Assembly (NCBI GenBank): GCA_018398575.1
Contig: JAGTXZ010000020.1
Location: 1,488,001 to 1,552,000, forward strand
Length of the DNA stretch: 64,000 nucleotides
Direction: 5' to 3'
From: Ampelomyces quisqualis
Taxonomy: Eukaryota; Ascomycota; Dothideomycetes; Pleosporales; Phaeosphaeriaceae
A model generated the notes under the pieces. That model was not told the DNA's origin. It did no database searches and worked only from the letters and a program-made list of their open reading frames with translations. A program made the position numbers and the translations under genes. Shown in pieces: positions 1-13,378 of this stretch (its first letter is position 1; the number at the start of each line of letters is the position of its first letter).

Positions 1-3000
1 CAAAGCCTAAAAAGGATTAGATGTCCTTTACTATAGTAAGTGTTAGCTAATCTCTAATAACTTTAATCTTGTCTTTGCTTATTTATACTCTATTCTTTCT
101 AACTATGTATCCTAAAAATTCTACTTCTTTCTAGTACTATTTATATTTGTTAGAGTCTACTACTAAAAAGAACTTTTCTAGTAGTGTTAGAATTATATAA
201 ATGTATTCTATATATTCTTTTTTATTTTCTAAATAAATAAGGATATTTTTAAACTATACAATAATAAATATATTAAGGTATTCTTAAAGTATATTATTAA
301 TAAGCGCTTAACATGTTGCTAGAGTGTTAGTAAGACTAAATAGTATTACTAAGTACTAGTAGTAGCTGTAGCGTCTTCTAAACGCTATCTTTTATTCTTT
401 GCCTTTCTTTATGCGTATAAGGTTATACACGCCTCTTAGATCTAGTGCTATAAAGATCTTTGCATAGGCTAGTTAATCTTATAGTTCTAAAATATTAAGT
501 AGTAGCTATTAATTCTTAACTATAATATTATTAAGTTTCTAAAAGTTAATATATAGTTGTAGTTTACTGTTCTTCTTTAGTATAAATATAATTAAGTATC
601 TAGCTAGTAATTCTAATACTTAGATAAAACCTTTCTTTAGGTTTACTTAAATATACTCTTAGAGTGCTTTTAGCTCTTTTTTTAATAATCTGTTAATTAG
701 TCTAAAGGTTAGCCTTTTCTCTTCTTCTCAGACAATCTTATAGTCCTACTTCTAATACTTAGGCAGTGCTTCTAGACCTGTTTCTTTTAAAAATAGTTTC
801 TTAAACTTTTTGTATTTCTTAGGCATATTAAGAGTTATATATTTCTCTAAAACTTATAATATATTAGTATTTCTTCCTTAATTTTCTAAGTTAACTAGTT
901 GTGTCTTTAACTACGTTTTAGTTAAAGTAATATTATTAATTATCTTCTTATTTACTGTTAAACGCTACTAATATATAGGCTCAGAATCTATTATATTATT
1001 ATAATTTCCTAGAAAGATAGATCTCTTCTTCTAGTCTACCTATAGGCTAATCTCTCTAAACTATAGAAGTTCTAATATAATATTATAGGTAGCTAATTTA
1101 AAGACCTCTAAGTATATTTCCTGTTTAGTTCCTTAGATGTTAAGTTTTGTAGTAGTCTTATATCTAATAAGTAACTTATTAGGTATCTGCTCTCTATATG
1201 CAATATAAAGTTTATATAATTGTTATTTCTAGTAAGGTTAGAGCCTAGCTCTTAATAAGGTATTACTTAAAACATAGTTTACTTATAATCTTAAATCTAG
1301 AAGTGCCTGTATTCTTTTTCTATTAACTTTTACTATAAGTTTTATAAGCTTAGCTAAGTTAATTGCGTTACAGCTCTAGGTCTCTTTCTAGAGTCTAGAG
1401 TTAACTCTAAAAAAGACTTATTCTTTTTATATCTATTAGCTTCTTTGTTATTATAGTGTTTTTTACACTTTAGTTATAAGTAGAACTGCTAGGTATAGTT
1501 TATGCAGCTACTATTAAAAAGCATTCTGTTAGATATACTTTCTTTCTCTAATATATTAGAGAAACTTTCTATATTTTGTTTATTATATAGGTAATTTGCG
1601 TAAGTATATTTAGAGTAATTGTACTACTAGTACTTATAAGGTTTCTTTTACTAGAGAAAGTATTAGTTAACTTTACTACTATAATATATTAAGTAGTAGT
1701 TACTATTGTACGCTGTCTATAATAAAAGTCTGTATTTTAAATTATATAAATCCTATAGGTATCTATTTGTAAGCAGGATTTAATGCAATTTATTTACCTT
1801 TCTATTCTAGTACTCTACAGGTATAGAGTCTAGTACTAATACTTACCTATTATTAGTATAGTATATCTACTTTATATATAAGTTACAGTACGTTTTATAT
1901 AGTCTATTTGTGTTTACCTCTTAACATAGTCCTCTAACTATTATATTCTAGTATACTAGTTTAGGGCTAGCTAGTAGTAAGTGTATATCTAGCTTATCTA
2001 GTATAAGTTCTTAGTCTTCTTAAGTATTGTAGACTCTTGGAGTCTCTTGTTAGTCCTATGTCCTATAGATTCTATTTCCTAGGTATAGTAATTATTTTTT
2101 CTATATAACTCTATCTATATTTAGAAAGTACTTATTTATCTAAAGGGTATAATATGCTTGTAAAAATTAGTAACATTATTCTATATATTTCTAGTTAACT
2201 TTATTAATTTAGATATACTAGTTATAAATGTTTTATTGTGTTTATAGTAAGAGTAATTCTATGTATTAGAATTGTTTAATATTATAGTCTTATTTCTAGT
2301 TGCAGAATAACACAGCGTTAGTTAAGACCTAGTTATTAGATAATATAGTAGAGGTATCTTTTGTTTATCCTACTATTAATAGTCTATTAGTTATTTAGAT
2401 AATAGGTTAATTTTTAATTACAATTTATTCTTTAACGTCTTTTTCTAAAGCGTTAGTTAACACATTAAGCTAGTGTATAACTTTATTCTTAGAGTAACAG
2501 TCTTACGCATAATATCTAACCTTGTTATAGTTATAACAAGTAATCTTATTCTTGTTAAGCTTATCTCTTAGTAGTTATTTCTTTAAGTAACTTTTCTGTT
2601 CTAGGCCTTTATTAAGGTTGTCTAAGTGTATAGCTTTAAGTCTATACTCTAAGTATACTCTTAGTAAGCGTAATTAATAAGTTCTTTGTCTTAGGTAGTA
2701 GTAGTATTATCTTTTATTTAGTTATATTTGTCTTGAATATTTTATATTTAGGCAAAATTCTTTGTGTCTCTATAGTAAATATAAAGAGTATAACCTATCT
2801 TTAAGTACTTATTTATAGAGTTTATTATCTAGGTAAATAGATTTATTCTAAAGTTCTTTAAAAGTAGTAATATATATTCTACTGTGTATAAGTTTAGCTT
2901 ATATAGTAGCCTTAAGGCCTTGCTTATACATACGTATTAGAGTAGTATTATCTTACTAGATTTATTTAGCGTATTATTAAAAAACATTAGTAAAGTTAGC

Positions 3001-3865
3001 AGCTAATTAGGTTTGTTTTAGAATTAAGATTTTTTGTTCTATAATTACAGATTCTTTAAGAGGTAAAAAGATCTACTGCAAGCGTGTCTTTAACATATAC
3101 TAGTCTTTTACAAGGTTAGTATTATCTATATCTATAATGTTATTGTCTATTTACTTCTAAACAATTAGAAGTACTTATTTCTTAGTATTGCCTTTTATAT
3201 AAGTTATAGTAAAGATAACTTTATTATTATTCTTAATCTTATCTTCTTCTACGTAGAAGTACTTGTTAAACTAAAGAATCTAAGTCTTAAGTTTATTATA
3301 GTCTCTATAGTAGAGATTAGGTTTGTTAACCTTAAGTCTAGGTTGTTCTACTTAAAAGTGCTTAGGTATATCTATTATAGTATTACTACTTATTATAAGA
3401 GTGTTTAAAGTGTTAAGACTATTAGTCTAGTAGTAAACAATAAGAATACTAGTATAGACTAAAGGTATAGCTAAAGTTAGTTTTTCTAGATAAGTGCAGA
3501 GTTACTTTAGATACAAAGTGTATTGTTACTAAGATAGTAAAGGCTAAGGCTTTCTAAAAAGAGTAATAATAGTTAAATAGCTAGTTACCTACTTAAGCGC
3601 CTATAACATAAGTTAAACACAATAATCTTTAAGAGTCTATTATAGTTTCTATATACTTAGTCTTTCTTATAGTTCTTATTATTCTTAATTATTATTGCAG
3701 ACTCTTATAGTTTTTTGTTATAAGAAACAGTAAGACTAAATAAGACTAATAAGAAGGTTACGTAACATACTAAGCGTGCTATGTTCCTGCACTATGTCCA
3801 AGTCTTATAACCTGTTCTCTTGTTTATTTATAATATCTTGTATTTTCTATTAGAGGTTTGTAACA
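1..3865 (-). mobile_element. Family A Ty3/gypsy retrotransposon, copy A1 (5' part, RIP-degraded)
   Basis: On the minus strand this block reads from the 5' LTR (3,411-3,865) through gag and protease into reverse transcriptase/RNase H, and runs off the window at position 1. A gag zinc knuckle lies at 2,497-2,538 (C-x2-C-x4-H-x4-C), with the second Cys and the His both replaced by Tyr. It aligns along its length with the regions at 38,850-41,190, 52,980-58,030 and 59,000-64,000. All readable frames are broken by TAG/TAA, with CpA and TpG nearly absent, so it is a RIP-killed copy. The 3' half lies outside the window. Confidence 0.85.
3411..3865 (-). repeat. Family A LTR (5' LTR of A1)
   Basis: A 455-bp block beginning TGTTAAGACT and ending TTGTAACA on the plus strand, giving TG...CA ends. 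The same unit recurs at 19,981-20,435 (inverted, also 455 bp), 35,781-36,250, 57,796-58,030 (truncated) and 58,031-58,477. It lies beside the gag end of A1, which makes it the 5' LTR of a minus-strand element. Confidence 0.85.
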
Positions 3866-5205
3866 CTCTTAGGTACTACAAAAAGTTTGATTTTTTAGGT
3901 TAGTATATATAGAAATTGTAGAAGCTATAGGCTTACTATATTTAAGAAATAAAGTTATACTATATCTGCTTCTATAATAAATAAACGTAATAAATATTAG
4001 TTTTGTAATATTCTAGAAGTGTTTCTAGCTCTTTAAGATTAAATATATATTTAGAAATCTATATATATGTATTTAGTAGAAGTTATACTTAGATTATACT
4101 TATACACTTCTAGTTGCGCTAATAATCTATTTAGAAGGTATACTGTATATTAAATATTAATTTATTGCGCTAAACTTATACAACTTAACCTTTACCTATA
4201 ATTAATTACCTCTACTCTAACCTCTACCCTCTAGTAGCTTAAAAAGTTAAGGTTAAGAGTTAAGTAGAAGTTAGGTCTTACGTTAAGGTACTCTAACCCT
4301 ACCTAACCTCTATCTATTTACTACTATAAGTAGTAGGTTACTTACCTGTATAGCTGTAATAAAAAAATGTAATAACTAGTTAGTAGGTTTTAAGAAAGAG
4401 AGTAATAGCAGGTAGTTAGACAAATCTAATAAGTATAAAGTTTTAAATATTTTAATATTAGATAATAGAGTAAAGGAGTAATTCTGTGTAGAACACTATT
4501 TTCTAGTTTATTTAGAGAGTAAATATTAGAGCTAAATATATAAAATTAGACAAAGTTAGTAAAGAGATAAATGTTTTAGTACTTAACTATAATAGGTATT
4601 AATATATAGGCTGTATTAGGTAGTAATATATAGCGAAGCTAATTACATATTACTTTAGGTCTAAAAACCTCTCTTAAGTACTATAGCTTAGATCTCTAGC
4701 CTTCTTGTCTTTACGCTAACTATTCTTATTATATAGATTACTATTCTTATTATCTTTATAAATATTAGGCAGAGTCTTAAAATAGGCCTCTAGCTTCTTA
4801 CTAGAATCTTCTACTTCTTTCTTACACTTAGTCTTATTACCTCTCTTAATATATAGCCTGTTGCTATAGAATACTAGGTTAGAAGTAAACTCTAGAAAAG
4901 GTATTAGTTTACGCCTTCTATAAGGTAGGTTAGTGTAAGTATATAATAAAGAAGTATAATAAATTTACTACTAATTCTAATCTATTAATAGAGCCTATTC
5001 TTTTAGTATTAGGTTATTATTAAATTTAAGCTATTTGGCCTTAAGCTAAGGTATCTTAAAGCTATTAGTCTTAAGAAGGTGCAGCCTATAAGTATACTTC
5101 TTCTAAATAATCTTTTCTAAAGCTCTACTAGCTCTATATATTTAGGTGTAAGCTTAATATATTATTAGCTTTTTTTAAGAGTCTACTAGTGCTAAAGTAT
5201 AAGAA
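3866..5205. other. AT-rich decayed spacer without a recognisable gene
   Basis: This lies between the A1 5' LTR and the B1 5' LTR. It has the same CpA/TpG-depleted composition as the transposon blocks and no frame I can assign. The only structure I recognise is the dispersed hairpin repeat at about 4,183-4,345. It is probably older transposon debris. Confidence 0.5.
4183..4345 (+). repeat. Dispersed hairpin-type repeat, copy 1
   Basis: This segment is rich in CTAACC/GGTTAAG words. It shares stretches such as AAAAAGTTAAGG and GGTACTCTAACC with 23,632-23,745 (same strand) and, on the opposite strand, with 29,425-29,600. It contains short inverted arms (AACTTAACC... / ...GTTAAGGTTAAG). It may be a MITE-like or fold-back element or a piece of a larger repeat; no coding capacity is seen. 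Confidence 0.45.
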
Positions 5206-5461
5206 TGTTACAGCGCAAAGCTATTAGCTGTATAGTAATACGCTTGTGCTACTATAACACTACTCCAGCTGCTATACGTATAGAACGCGTATAGCTGCCC
5301 TAGTGTCTTAACAGCGCTATACTAGTAAAGACCTAGTATATTCTAGTTATAAAGACATGCGTTTAGTTATATTAACAAAAGAGTAGTTCTATACATTAAC
5401 TTACTTCTATCTATACTGCTATTATTATCTTGTAACTTTGCTGCTATACAAACCTCTTATA
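5206..5461 (+). repeat. Family B LTR (5' LTR of B1)
   Basis: About 256 bp, starting TGTTACAGCG and ending near CCTCTTATA. It matches 32,000-32,273 in reverse complement, where it sits on the far side of a family B integrase/chromodomain region. That placement identifies both as LTRs of one family. The right edge is set by loss of similarity between the two copies. The terminal CA appears as TA, as RIP would produce. Confidence 0.7.
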
Positions 5462-5779
5462 GTTTTAATTTCTCTACCTTGCAAAAGAATAGCGGCCTAG
5501 TTACCTAATAATAATAGATTAAGATCTTCTTCTAAGCCTACTAGCTAACCTTTTAAAGGAAAACACTTCTAATAAGAAATTAATATGTAGTCTACGTAAA
5601 CGCTTAGCGCAGCTAAAGCGCTAGCGCTAAGAGCTTAAGAAGTAAGCCTAAATCTAGAGTCTAAAAGAAAAGGTATACTAATAGAAATAATTACTTACAA
5701 GTAAACAGCCTTTATAAACTCCTAAACAGCTCTTAGGCGCTCCTAATAAAACAGATCTACTAACCTCTCTAGCTAAACG

Positions 5780-6860
5780 CGACACGTTTCTACTAGCGCA
5801 ACGCCTCTAGCTTAACCTATTAGTACTACTAGGGCGCAGCCTAAAGATTAAGAAAATCTCTTTCTTTAAAGGTAAGGAGATTAGAAAGTATTAGGACTTT
5901 AAGGCCTAGCTATCTATTACCTTTTAATTAGACTTCCTAGCTATCTAGCTTAAGAACTAAAAGATTACCTCTACTCTCTAGTATCTATATACTATATTTT
6001 AATAAATATAGATATAGAGAGAGTAGAAAGATAATAGTAGAACGCTAGCGTAGTATAATATAATATTCTTCCTACTTAATTAGATTTAGAGCCTAGTAAA
6101 TAGAAAGCTTTAGGTTATTATATAGTATTAAAAGGTAGTCTAAAAAGATAGCTAAATAGTTAACAAATTTGCAGCCTATCTACTTGTATTAGAAAATTAG
6201 GTTAACCTCTTATATAAGTAGAAACACCTTGTAATACACTTATATAGCAAACTCTACCTAGAGATTAGAGTATTCTTTCTAACTATACTAAGTTCTTTAC
6301 TACCTGCAAGAAACTTATTAAATGCGCTATAACGCTAGAAGATAACTTGCGCTATAGTAGTAGTATACTATTACTACACTATTGTATACACAGAACGCCT
6401 AGTATAGGTAAAACTTTAGAGTCTAAACCTAATGCAACAGCTCTATAACGTTGTGTTACTAGCACTATAAACCTAAGCCTAAAGCTAACTAACGCCTGCT
6501 ACTATTGTAGCAAAATAGACTATTAGGCTAGAGAGTATAGATTAAGGCTTAATAGCTTTACTTCTGTTACTAGTTTAAACGCAATACAAACAAAAAACAA
6601 AAAGGCCTAAGAAAACTCTTCTTCTTAACAGCCTAAGTTCTACTATAACAGAAGAATTATATTAAAGTACTTAGAATACTGCGTAACAATAGCGCTGTGC
6701 AGCCTATACAAATACTAATTAATTATAGTGTAGAACTTAGCATAATTAATAAGAAAGTTACCTTGCTTAAGAACCTCTCTTAGATTAATAGCGTAGCGCT
6801 ACTAACTATCTACTTACCTAACTTAAGTACTATGCCTAGCTTCTACGCTTATTAAGCCTA
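5780..6860 (+). pseudogene. B1 gag remnant with degraded zinc knuckle
   Basis: Reading TAG/TAA as former Gln codons gives a continuous Gag-like frame rich in Gln, Leu and Tyr. It ends in a zinc knuckle at about 6,497-6,538 with spacing C-x2-C-x4-Y-x4-Y. The family pattern is C-x2-C-x4-H-x4-C, so the His and last Cys are now Tyr. Those are the changes expected from C-to-T or G-to-A in CAC/CAT and TGT/TGC codons. Gag would form the virus-like particle and bind element RNA; this copy cannot be functional. Confidence 0.6.
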
Positions 6861-7329
6861 CCTGATAATAAAGAATAACTAGAGCGTTACTAAGTCCTTT
6901 ACTACTATTCTATATAGAATTGCTAACGCAGCTTAAACTGTTATTTTAGAGTTACTAAGCCTAAGAAAGAACGCATTATTATTAACTGCAAGTTAAAGTA
7001 GTAGCACTATAAGCTTAACACTAATATAATAAGAGTTAAAGACGCTAAAACCTTTGCATAATTTTTCTATAACAAGCTAAGCGTATATACAGTCCTAGTA
7101 GGCAGCCTATAATTCTTTTCTACTAACTACCTATTATAGCCTATTAAACTTAAGAACTTTAAAGACGTTGTAAATAGTAACGCTGCTAACGCGCTACTAT
7201 AATACTATAGAGGCAACTACGCTATTAAGCTAGAAAGAAAAGCTATAGCTCTATATAGGCTACTCTATAACCTTTTACTAAAGAAGCTAAGTATACTACG
7301 TAACTACTTAGCAACAGCGCAGAGCCTAA

Positions 7330-7959
7330 GCTAGATTTAGAAAAGTATAAGCTCTGCAGAAGCACTTATTCTCTTTATGCCTAAAAAAGATAGAATGTTA
7401 CGCCTTTGCGTAGATTATTAAGGCCTTAATTAAGTTATAAAAAAGAATAGATTAGCTTTTCTCTTAATTAGAGAGACTCTTAACTAGCTCTGTAGATTAG
7501 TAAAGTTTACTAAGCTTAATCTTAAGAATATATACTACTAAATTAGAATTAAGTAAGGTAATAAGAAGAAGACAGTGTTTTACACGCAATACAGCTACTT
7601 TAAATACATAGTTATACCTTTTAGGCTAACTAACGCGTCTACTACGTTCTAGAGGTATATTAATAGAGCTTTAGCCTTATATTTAGATATCTTCTGCGTT
7701 ATCTATCTTAATAATATCTTAATCTGTTCAAAAAAAAAAGAGAATTATTAAGAGTAGGTAAGAGAAGTACTTGCTAAGCTAAAAGAATATAGTCTTTTTA
7801 TTAACTTTAAGAAATATACCTTTGCTACTAACTAAGTTAAGTTTCTAGGGTTTATTATACGCCTTAATAGTAATATAATAGATCTAAAACAGGTTTGCGT
7901 AGTTATTAATTAGCTTACGCTAATATTCTTTAAGAATATTTAAGTCTTCTTAGGCTTTG
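7330..7959 (+). pseudogene. B1 reverse transcriptase fragment, catalytic site lost
   Basis: The conceptual translation shows Ty3-type RT blocks in order: a CVDYQGLNQVIKKN-like segment, an FTKLNLKNIYYQIR-like segment, VIPFRLTNASTTFQ, then YLNN at 7,704-7,715 where YxDD is required, and FLGFII. CTTAATAAT is what two TpG-to-TpA changes would make of CTTGATGAT, turning both catalytic Asp codons into Asn. The frame stops at 7,959, where element D is inserted. Confidence 0.85.
7955..7959. repeat. Target-site duplication CTTTG, left copy
   Basis: CTTTG directly precedes the left LTR of element D and recurs at 15,047-15,051 directly after its right LTR. Removing the insertion and one copy restores the family B reading TTAGGCTTTGCAAAC. 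Confidence 0.9.
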
Positions 7960-8259
7960 TGTAACAACGCAGGTAGGTATAGCTATTAGGATTGAATTGG
8001 ATACGTATTAGAGGCATATAGGAGTGCGTGTTGTATTAGAGATTCTAGATTGGCTATATACCTATAGGTCTTGTATAAAAGAACAAGAGAAACTTATCTT
8101 CTATCTAATGCTATAGGCTTATATTTATAGTAGGCGTAGAAGCTAAGTTAGAGCGCTGTTAGAGCGCTATTAGTTCTAATCTGCTAGCCTTCTACATAAT
8201 CTGTTACTAAGCCTTTGTAAGGTATTAGATGTAATATATGTTTACATGTGCTTGTTACA
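7960..8259 (-). repeat. Element D left LTR (3' LTR)
   Basis: 300 bp, starting TGTAACAACG and ending TTGTTACA. It is a near-identical direct repeat of 14,747-15,046. It lies beside the antisense frame and pol 3' end of a minus-strand element, hence the 3' LTR. Confidence 0.9.
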
Positions 8260-8689
8260 TTACTTTCCTTCTTAAAATTAATAGTCTCTATTAATTAGGT
8301 TTGTATTAGAATTGTTTTAGATACTTCTCTAAACTGTTGTAAACTCTTATTTACCTTAAGTTTATTTTAGGATAACGTAATATAGCTGTTTGTTGTTGTT
8401 TTAGCTTGCGCGTTAGCGCGTTTAACGTTTCTAACTTTACCTTAAGTTTTTAAGCATATATATAAGGCTAGCCCTTTAGTACACTACTTTTCTATACTCT
8501 TCTCTATACGTTTGTATACCTACAGCTATCTAACTGCCCTTCTAATTTAATTACTAGCTAACTATTTTGCAGATACATATAATACCTATTTCTGTCTCTT
8601 TTAGGGCTTATCTTCTAGCCTATTAGATTGTTTACTTATAGGCTGTAAGAGCTTTTGCCTGCAGCTATTTTAATATTAAGTTTAAATTC

Positions 8690-9280
8690 TATTTAGACGT
8701 GTCTAAGAAGTGTGCTTATTGTACACTCTTAAATAAGAAGTGTTAGCTAGTTTTCTAATATACAGGCTAGAAGTATAATAGTTTCTTAAAGGCCCTTAAT
8801 TATATATTTGCTGCCTTAAGTAGTAATAAGAAGAATAAGGTAGTAGCAAAAGAAGAGGCTAACATACAGTTAGCTGCGTTTTAGTTAGCTACTGCTATGC
8901 AAGTTAGCTCTATATAAGTAGCTAACTTAAATACTACTAACCTGCTAGTTAGCGCTTACTACTAAAGGGAGAAGTTAGCTAAGGAGGTTAAGACAATAGC
9001 TAAAGAAGTAAAGACTTTTAGGCAGTCTGTGTCTAGGCTAGTTAGAGCAGTAGTAGAGTTAGTAGATACTCTTATAGCAGCTAGGGCAGAGTAGAAGGTA
9101 GAGAAGGTAGCAGCAAAGTTAGGCAGCCTTTATATACAGATCTAAAACAGAAGAAAACTAGGTAGTATATTAGTATCTGTACCTAAGGAGTTAGATAGTT
9201 AAGAGCGTCTTACTAAGGGCAGCTACAGTCTACTATTAGATCTAATAGAAGAGTAAGACTCTTATTGTTACCTACTAGTG
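8690..9280 (+). pseudogene. Antisense accessory frame of element D (Cys motif plus coiled coil)
   Basis: This plus-strand frame faces pol. With TAG/TAA read as Gln it runs about 190 codons. It has C-x2-C-x6-C (Cys codons at 8,711, 8,720 and 8,741) followed by a long Lys/Glu/Ala/Val-rich heptad-like segment, including a KLAKEVKTIAKEVKTF stretch. The arrangement matches the antisense frame at the same place in family A (58,590-59,080). The second half of the family A cysteine pattern is not clear here. Function is unknown. Confidence 0.5.
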
Positions 9281-9429
9281 TAGTAGTTGTAATATTAAGT
9301 TTAATTTCTTTAATATAGTTATCTTAAAGTAATATAAGATCTTTAACTTCTTTTTTCTATGCTGTAATCTACTTAGCTAATGCTTATAGAAGTCTTAGCT
9401 ATTTTAGATAGCGTTTATAGAACGCTTAC

Positions 9430-12400
9430 AACATATATAAGGCGCCTATAAAGTTTAAGGTATTATACTAAGTAGAGTTAGGATTATAGCCTACCTATTT
9501 TATACAATACTTTAGGATAGAGTAGTATAGCTTGCTAGCTAGAATCTTTTTAACTTTTTATTCTTTAACGCCTTAAATTAGAATGCTAAATAAGTTTAGG
9601 CTTAGCTAACTAGGTAAAAGGTTATTAGAGTTCTTGTAAAAAACGTCTAGAGCAAACACATTATAGATCTTAGAACCTTTAGGTAGCTTTAGTTAGAATA
9701 AATAGCTAACTTGTTTTAGAACTTTAAAGAGGCCTTTCTACAATTTAGCAAGTTTGCAACTTAGGCAGGTAATAGATAAGTTTTAGGTTAAAAGGTAAAC
9801 CTTGTTACTTACTACCTAATTAATAGGTTAATAATATTTATTTACTTTAGCAGCTATCTATTACTGCGCCTTTTCTATATTATCTTTAGCTATGCGCTAG
9901 GCTTTATGCATACAGGTAGCTAAGCTTAAGGCATTTTTAATGTTTATATCTTTATGTTTTAAGAAAAATAATACCTAATTCTAGCTCTATTATAGTTTAG
10001 ATCTAAACAAGAGCTAGTATAGCGCTATACTAATTGTAGAGTGCAGCAGCGTAGCTTAGGCTTAATTAATTATTAGTAAGAGGTTACTCTAGTTATTCTA
10101 GTAATAGAATATAAAGAGCTTTAACTGTTAATTAATATACTTGTTTATAATCCTAGTTTGTCTATTAGTTTATTTATAGTAGGCTGTAGAAAGCTTAAGT
10201 TGTACGCCTAAGATCTTAAAGAACTTAAACTAGAATTAGAATATAAACTAGAGTCTGTAGTTTGACACTATACTCTTAGGCGTATAGCTAAATTAGTATA
10301 CTTATTAAATAAACAAGTAAGCTATTTTTTAAGCGTTATTTATTTTGTAGTAAGGAATAGAAATAGCTTGCTTAAATAGATAATTAATAACAACTATAAT
10401 TTAATTATAGCTATAATAATCTGTTAAAAATGTTTTAAAATCTATACACAAATGCTGTATAGGCCTATTAGGAATTAGTAATAGATAGAAGAACCCTTAG
10501 AATTAGAGCTGTCTTAGATAAGATCTTTAATAGGATACGTAGTTTTGTATATAGCGTTTACATGTAGCCTTTATACCTTTCTAGTAATATTACTAAGCTA
10601 AGAGCTAATACGTCTTTATAGCGCTTAAGTAGGCAGTAAATACCTAATTATAAGCTTCTCTAATTAGTTAGGTGTATAAGAAAGAATCTTTAGGTACACA
10701 AAGGCGTAAGTAATAAAGCAGTAGTCTTTTTTAGACATAATATAGCTATAGTAGCGTAAGACGTTCTTTCTTAAAGGAGTAGCAATTTTCTGCTAGTAGA
10801 GCTTTAATTAGTTCTAAAGAGTTAATGTTTAAGGGGGCACTAATAGAGTAAACTAAAATAGCTAATACATTAATTTCTAGCTAATTACAGACGTAGTTCT
10901 AAGCTAGTTTAGAGTTAACCTAGAGGTTTAGGCGTTTAGGTCCTAGAAGTACACAAGATCTATTATCTTGTTAGGCAGCCTTAACCTTACTAACGTTCTG
11001 TTTCCTTTAGCTTAAAATATTAGCTTGCTTGTTAAGCTTACTAAGCGTGTACTTAATGCAGAAATTAAAAGAGGTAATAATCTCTGCCTATTATACTTAA
11101 CGTGTATTAAGAACCTTAGTAGTTATAAAGTATTCTAAGGAGTAGTAATCTAAATACACCTAGATTTAGCTCTATATAGAGGTAAGTTTAGCTCTCTACT
11201 TCTTAAACGCTTTTAGAATAGCAAAAAGTTCTTTGTTATATATTTCTTAATTAAGCTTAGCTCTAAATAGAGCGTAACTATAGAATGCTATAGGGTACTA
11301 CTTGTTATTAGAGTGCTTCTAAGAGAGTACTCCTGCTATTACTCTATTAGACGCGTTAGTTTCTAACTTTGTATTATACTTAGGATAGAAATGTAATAGT
11401 ATAGAGATTGCTAAGAGTAAGGCTTTAATCTAATTAAAAGCCTGTTAGTAGTCTGTAGTCTATTTAAATAGTGTAGAGGGACTTTAAAGCTTTATAATTA
11501 GTTTAGCTATACAAGAGAAATCCTTAATAAATTGTTAATAAAAACTAGCAAAACTAAGAAATAACTTAACGCTAGTAATTGTAGTAGGTTTAGCCTAGTT
11601 TTAAAGTACTTCTACCTTGTTAGAGTTAACTTTAGTGCCCTAGTTTATTAAAACGTAACCTAAATACTTTGTGCAGGTTATATAAAATTTACTCTTCTAA
11701 ATGTCTACTTAGAGTTCTATAGTACGTAGGCGCTCTAGGACCTTTTAGACGTGTTTCTAATGTAAGTTTATATCCTTAGAGTAGATTAAGATATTGTTAA
11801 GATACGCAATACAAAAATTATTAAGATAATTAATTAGTATATTATTTATGTAGCGCTAATATATAGCTAGTCTATTGCATAAGCTAAAAGAAAGCACTTT
11901 ATACTTATAGGTACTATAATAGGTCTAGAAAGTAGTATACTCTTTAGAATTAGGATCTATACAAATTTTGTTAAAAGCAGCCCTAATGTTAAACTTAGTA
12001 AAGATCTTAGCTTTAGAGAGACGTAATAGTAGCTTATTAATATAAAAGATTAGATAAACGTCTTTGCGCGTAAGGGCTTTAATCTTCTAGTAGTCTACAC
12101 AAATGCGTATATCTCTATTTAGTTTATATACACAAAGAATAAGTAAAGCAAAAGGACTTTAGCTAGCCTTAATAAAACTCTTTTAAAAGTGTTCCTAGAC
12201 GTAGGCCTTAGTAGCTTTAAGCTTCTCCTAATTTTGCTTATACAGGAGACTAAACGCATTTAGTAATAGTTCTTTAAGAATAATCTTGTAATTGTACAAA
12301 TAATAAGAAGGTAATTAATCTACTACTAACTTGCTAAATATATCCTAATACTAGAAGTAACAGGCAAGTAATTACTTATTTAGTTAGTATTAATTAGCTG

Positions 12401-13320
12401 CGTTGTCTTTAAAGGTAAGGATCTTGTTAATTTTATAAAGACTTGTTGTAAAAAACTTATTCTGTAGCTTTTTTATAATAAAGTAGAATGTATTAGCAGA
12501 AATAAAGGCTATGCAGGTAGTTAAAGAAGATTTAGACTCTAAACTGTTTTGCTTAGTTAGGGAGCAAGAAATCTCTAAGATTTTTTAGGCTAAGGAGGGC
12601 TTTAAGCATTCTTTAATACAATAAATAGAAGAAGAAAAATAACAGTAAGAACTGTTTTAGATATAATAGTCTTCTTTTTTCTATAGGGCGTTGCGTTATT
12701 GTACATTAAGATAGGCAGTAGCTAGCACTGTAGCTTAATATAGAATAGTAGAAATAGAAGGTAAAAGATTGTATAAATAGGAGTACTTAGATAGCTAAAT
12801 AAACTATAACCTATCTATATCTAATTAAATCTTAAATTACCTTAACTATTAGAGGCTAAGTATATAATCCTAAGACCTAAGATTAAAAATAAGAAAGAGA
12901 TAGTTTAAAATCTTTTAGCTATTAATATTTAAGTGTAGTTAAATATATTAAGTAACTACAAAAGTAATATAATCTTTACAGCTACGCACCTAAATCTAGA
13001 AAGAAAGCTTTTAGATAGGTTAATGTAAGGCTTTAGAAACAGATAAAGTAATTTATAAATTTAAAAATAAAAACTCTTAAGCACTAGTGTTAACAAGAGT
13101 GTTAAGGCGTAAACTAATACTCTAGTTATAGAAAAGCGCAGGTATAAGGAAATAAGAACTGTAAAACAAATAAGAAAGGTTAAGGTAAAATAGGTTGTAA
13201 TAGCTTAGGCCTAAAAAGAGGTGTTTTCTTAGGCGCTTCTGTTTCCTGTATAATATACCTTCTAATTAGGTTGCTCTTAAGCATTTTTAAACTTATCTAC
13301 TTCTACAGCTTCTATCTAAC
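9430..13320 (-). pseudogene. Element D pol remnant (RT, RNase H, integrase, chromodomain)
   Basis: Minus-strand translation gives an RT block AYLNNILIYSKD whose YLNN (11,793-11,804) replaces YxDD. Further 3' are RNase H/integrase debris and a KxxGYNP-like chromodomain segment near 9,440-9,560, which makes it a chromovirus. Stops are TAG/TAA. No domain looks functional. Confidence 0.7.
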
Positions 13321-13336
13321 GTATATAAGGCTTTGT

Positions 13337-13378
13337 GTAATTACTAGCGTAGTGTTCTAGTTTACTATAATTATAACA
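13337..13378 (-). pseudogene. Element D gag zinc-knuckle remnant
   Basis: The minus strand reads CYNYSKLEHYASNY, the retroviral C-x2-C-x4-H-x4-C spacing with the second and last Cys changed to Tyr. TGC/TGT to TAC/TAT is a RIP change. It marks the C-terminal part of gag, in the correct place between the 5' LTR (14,747-15,046) and pol. Confidence 0.7.

Noticed and set aside
4183..4345. Interstitial telomere sequence
   Set aside because: CTAACCC-like words occur but not as tandem TTAGGG units; the segment matches a dispersed hairpin repeat instead.
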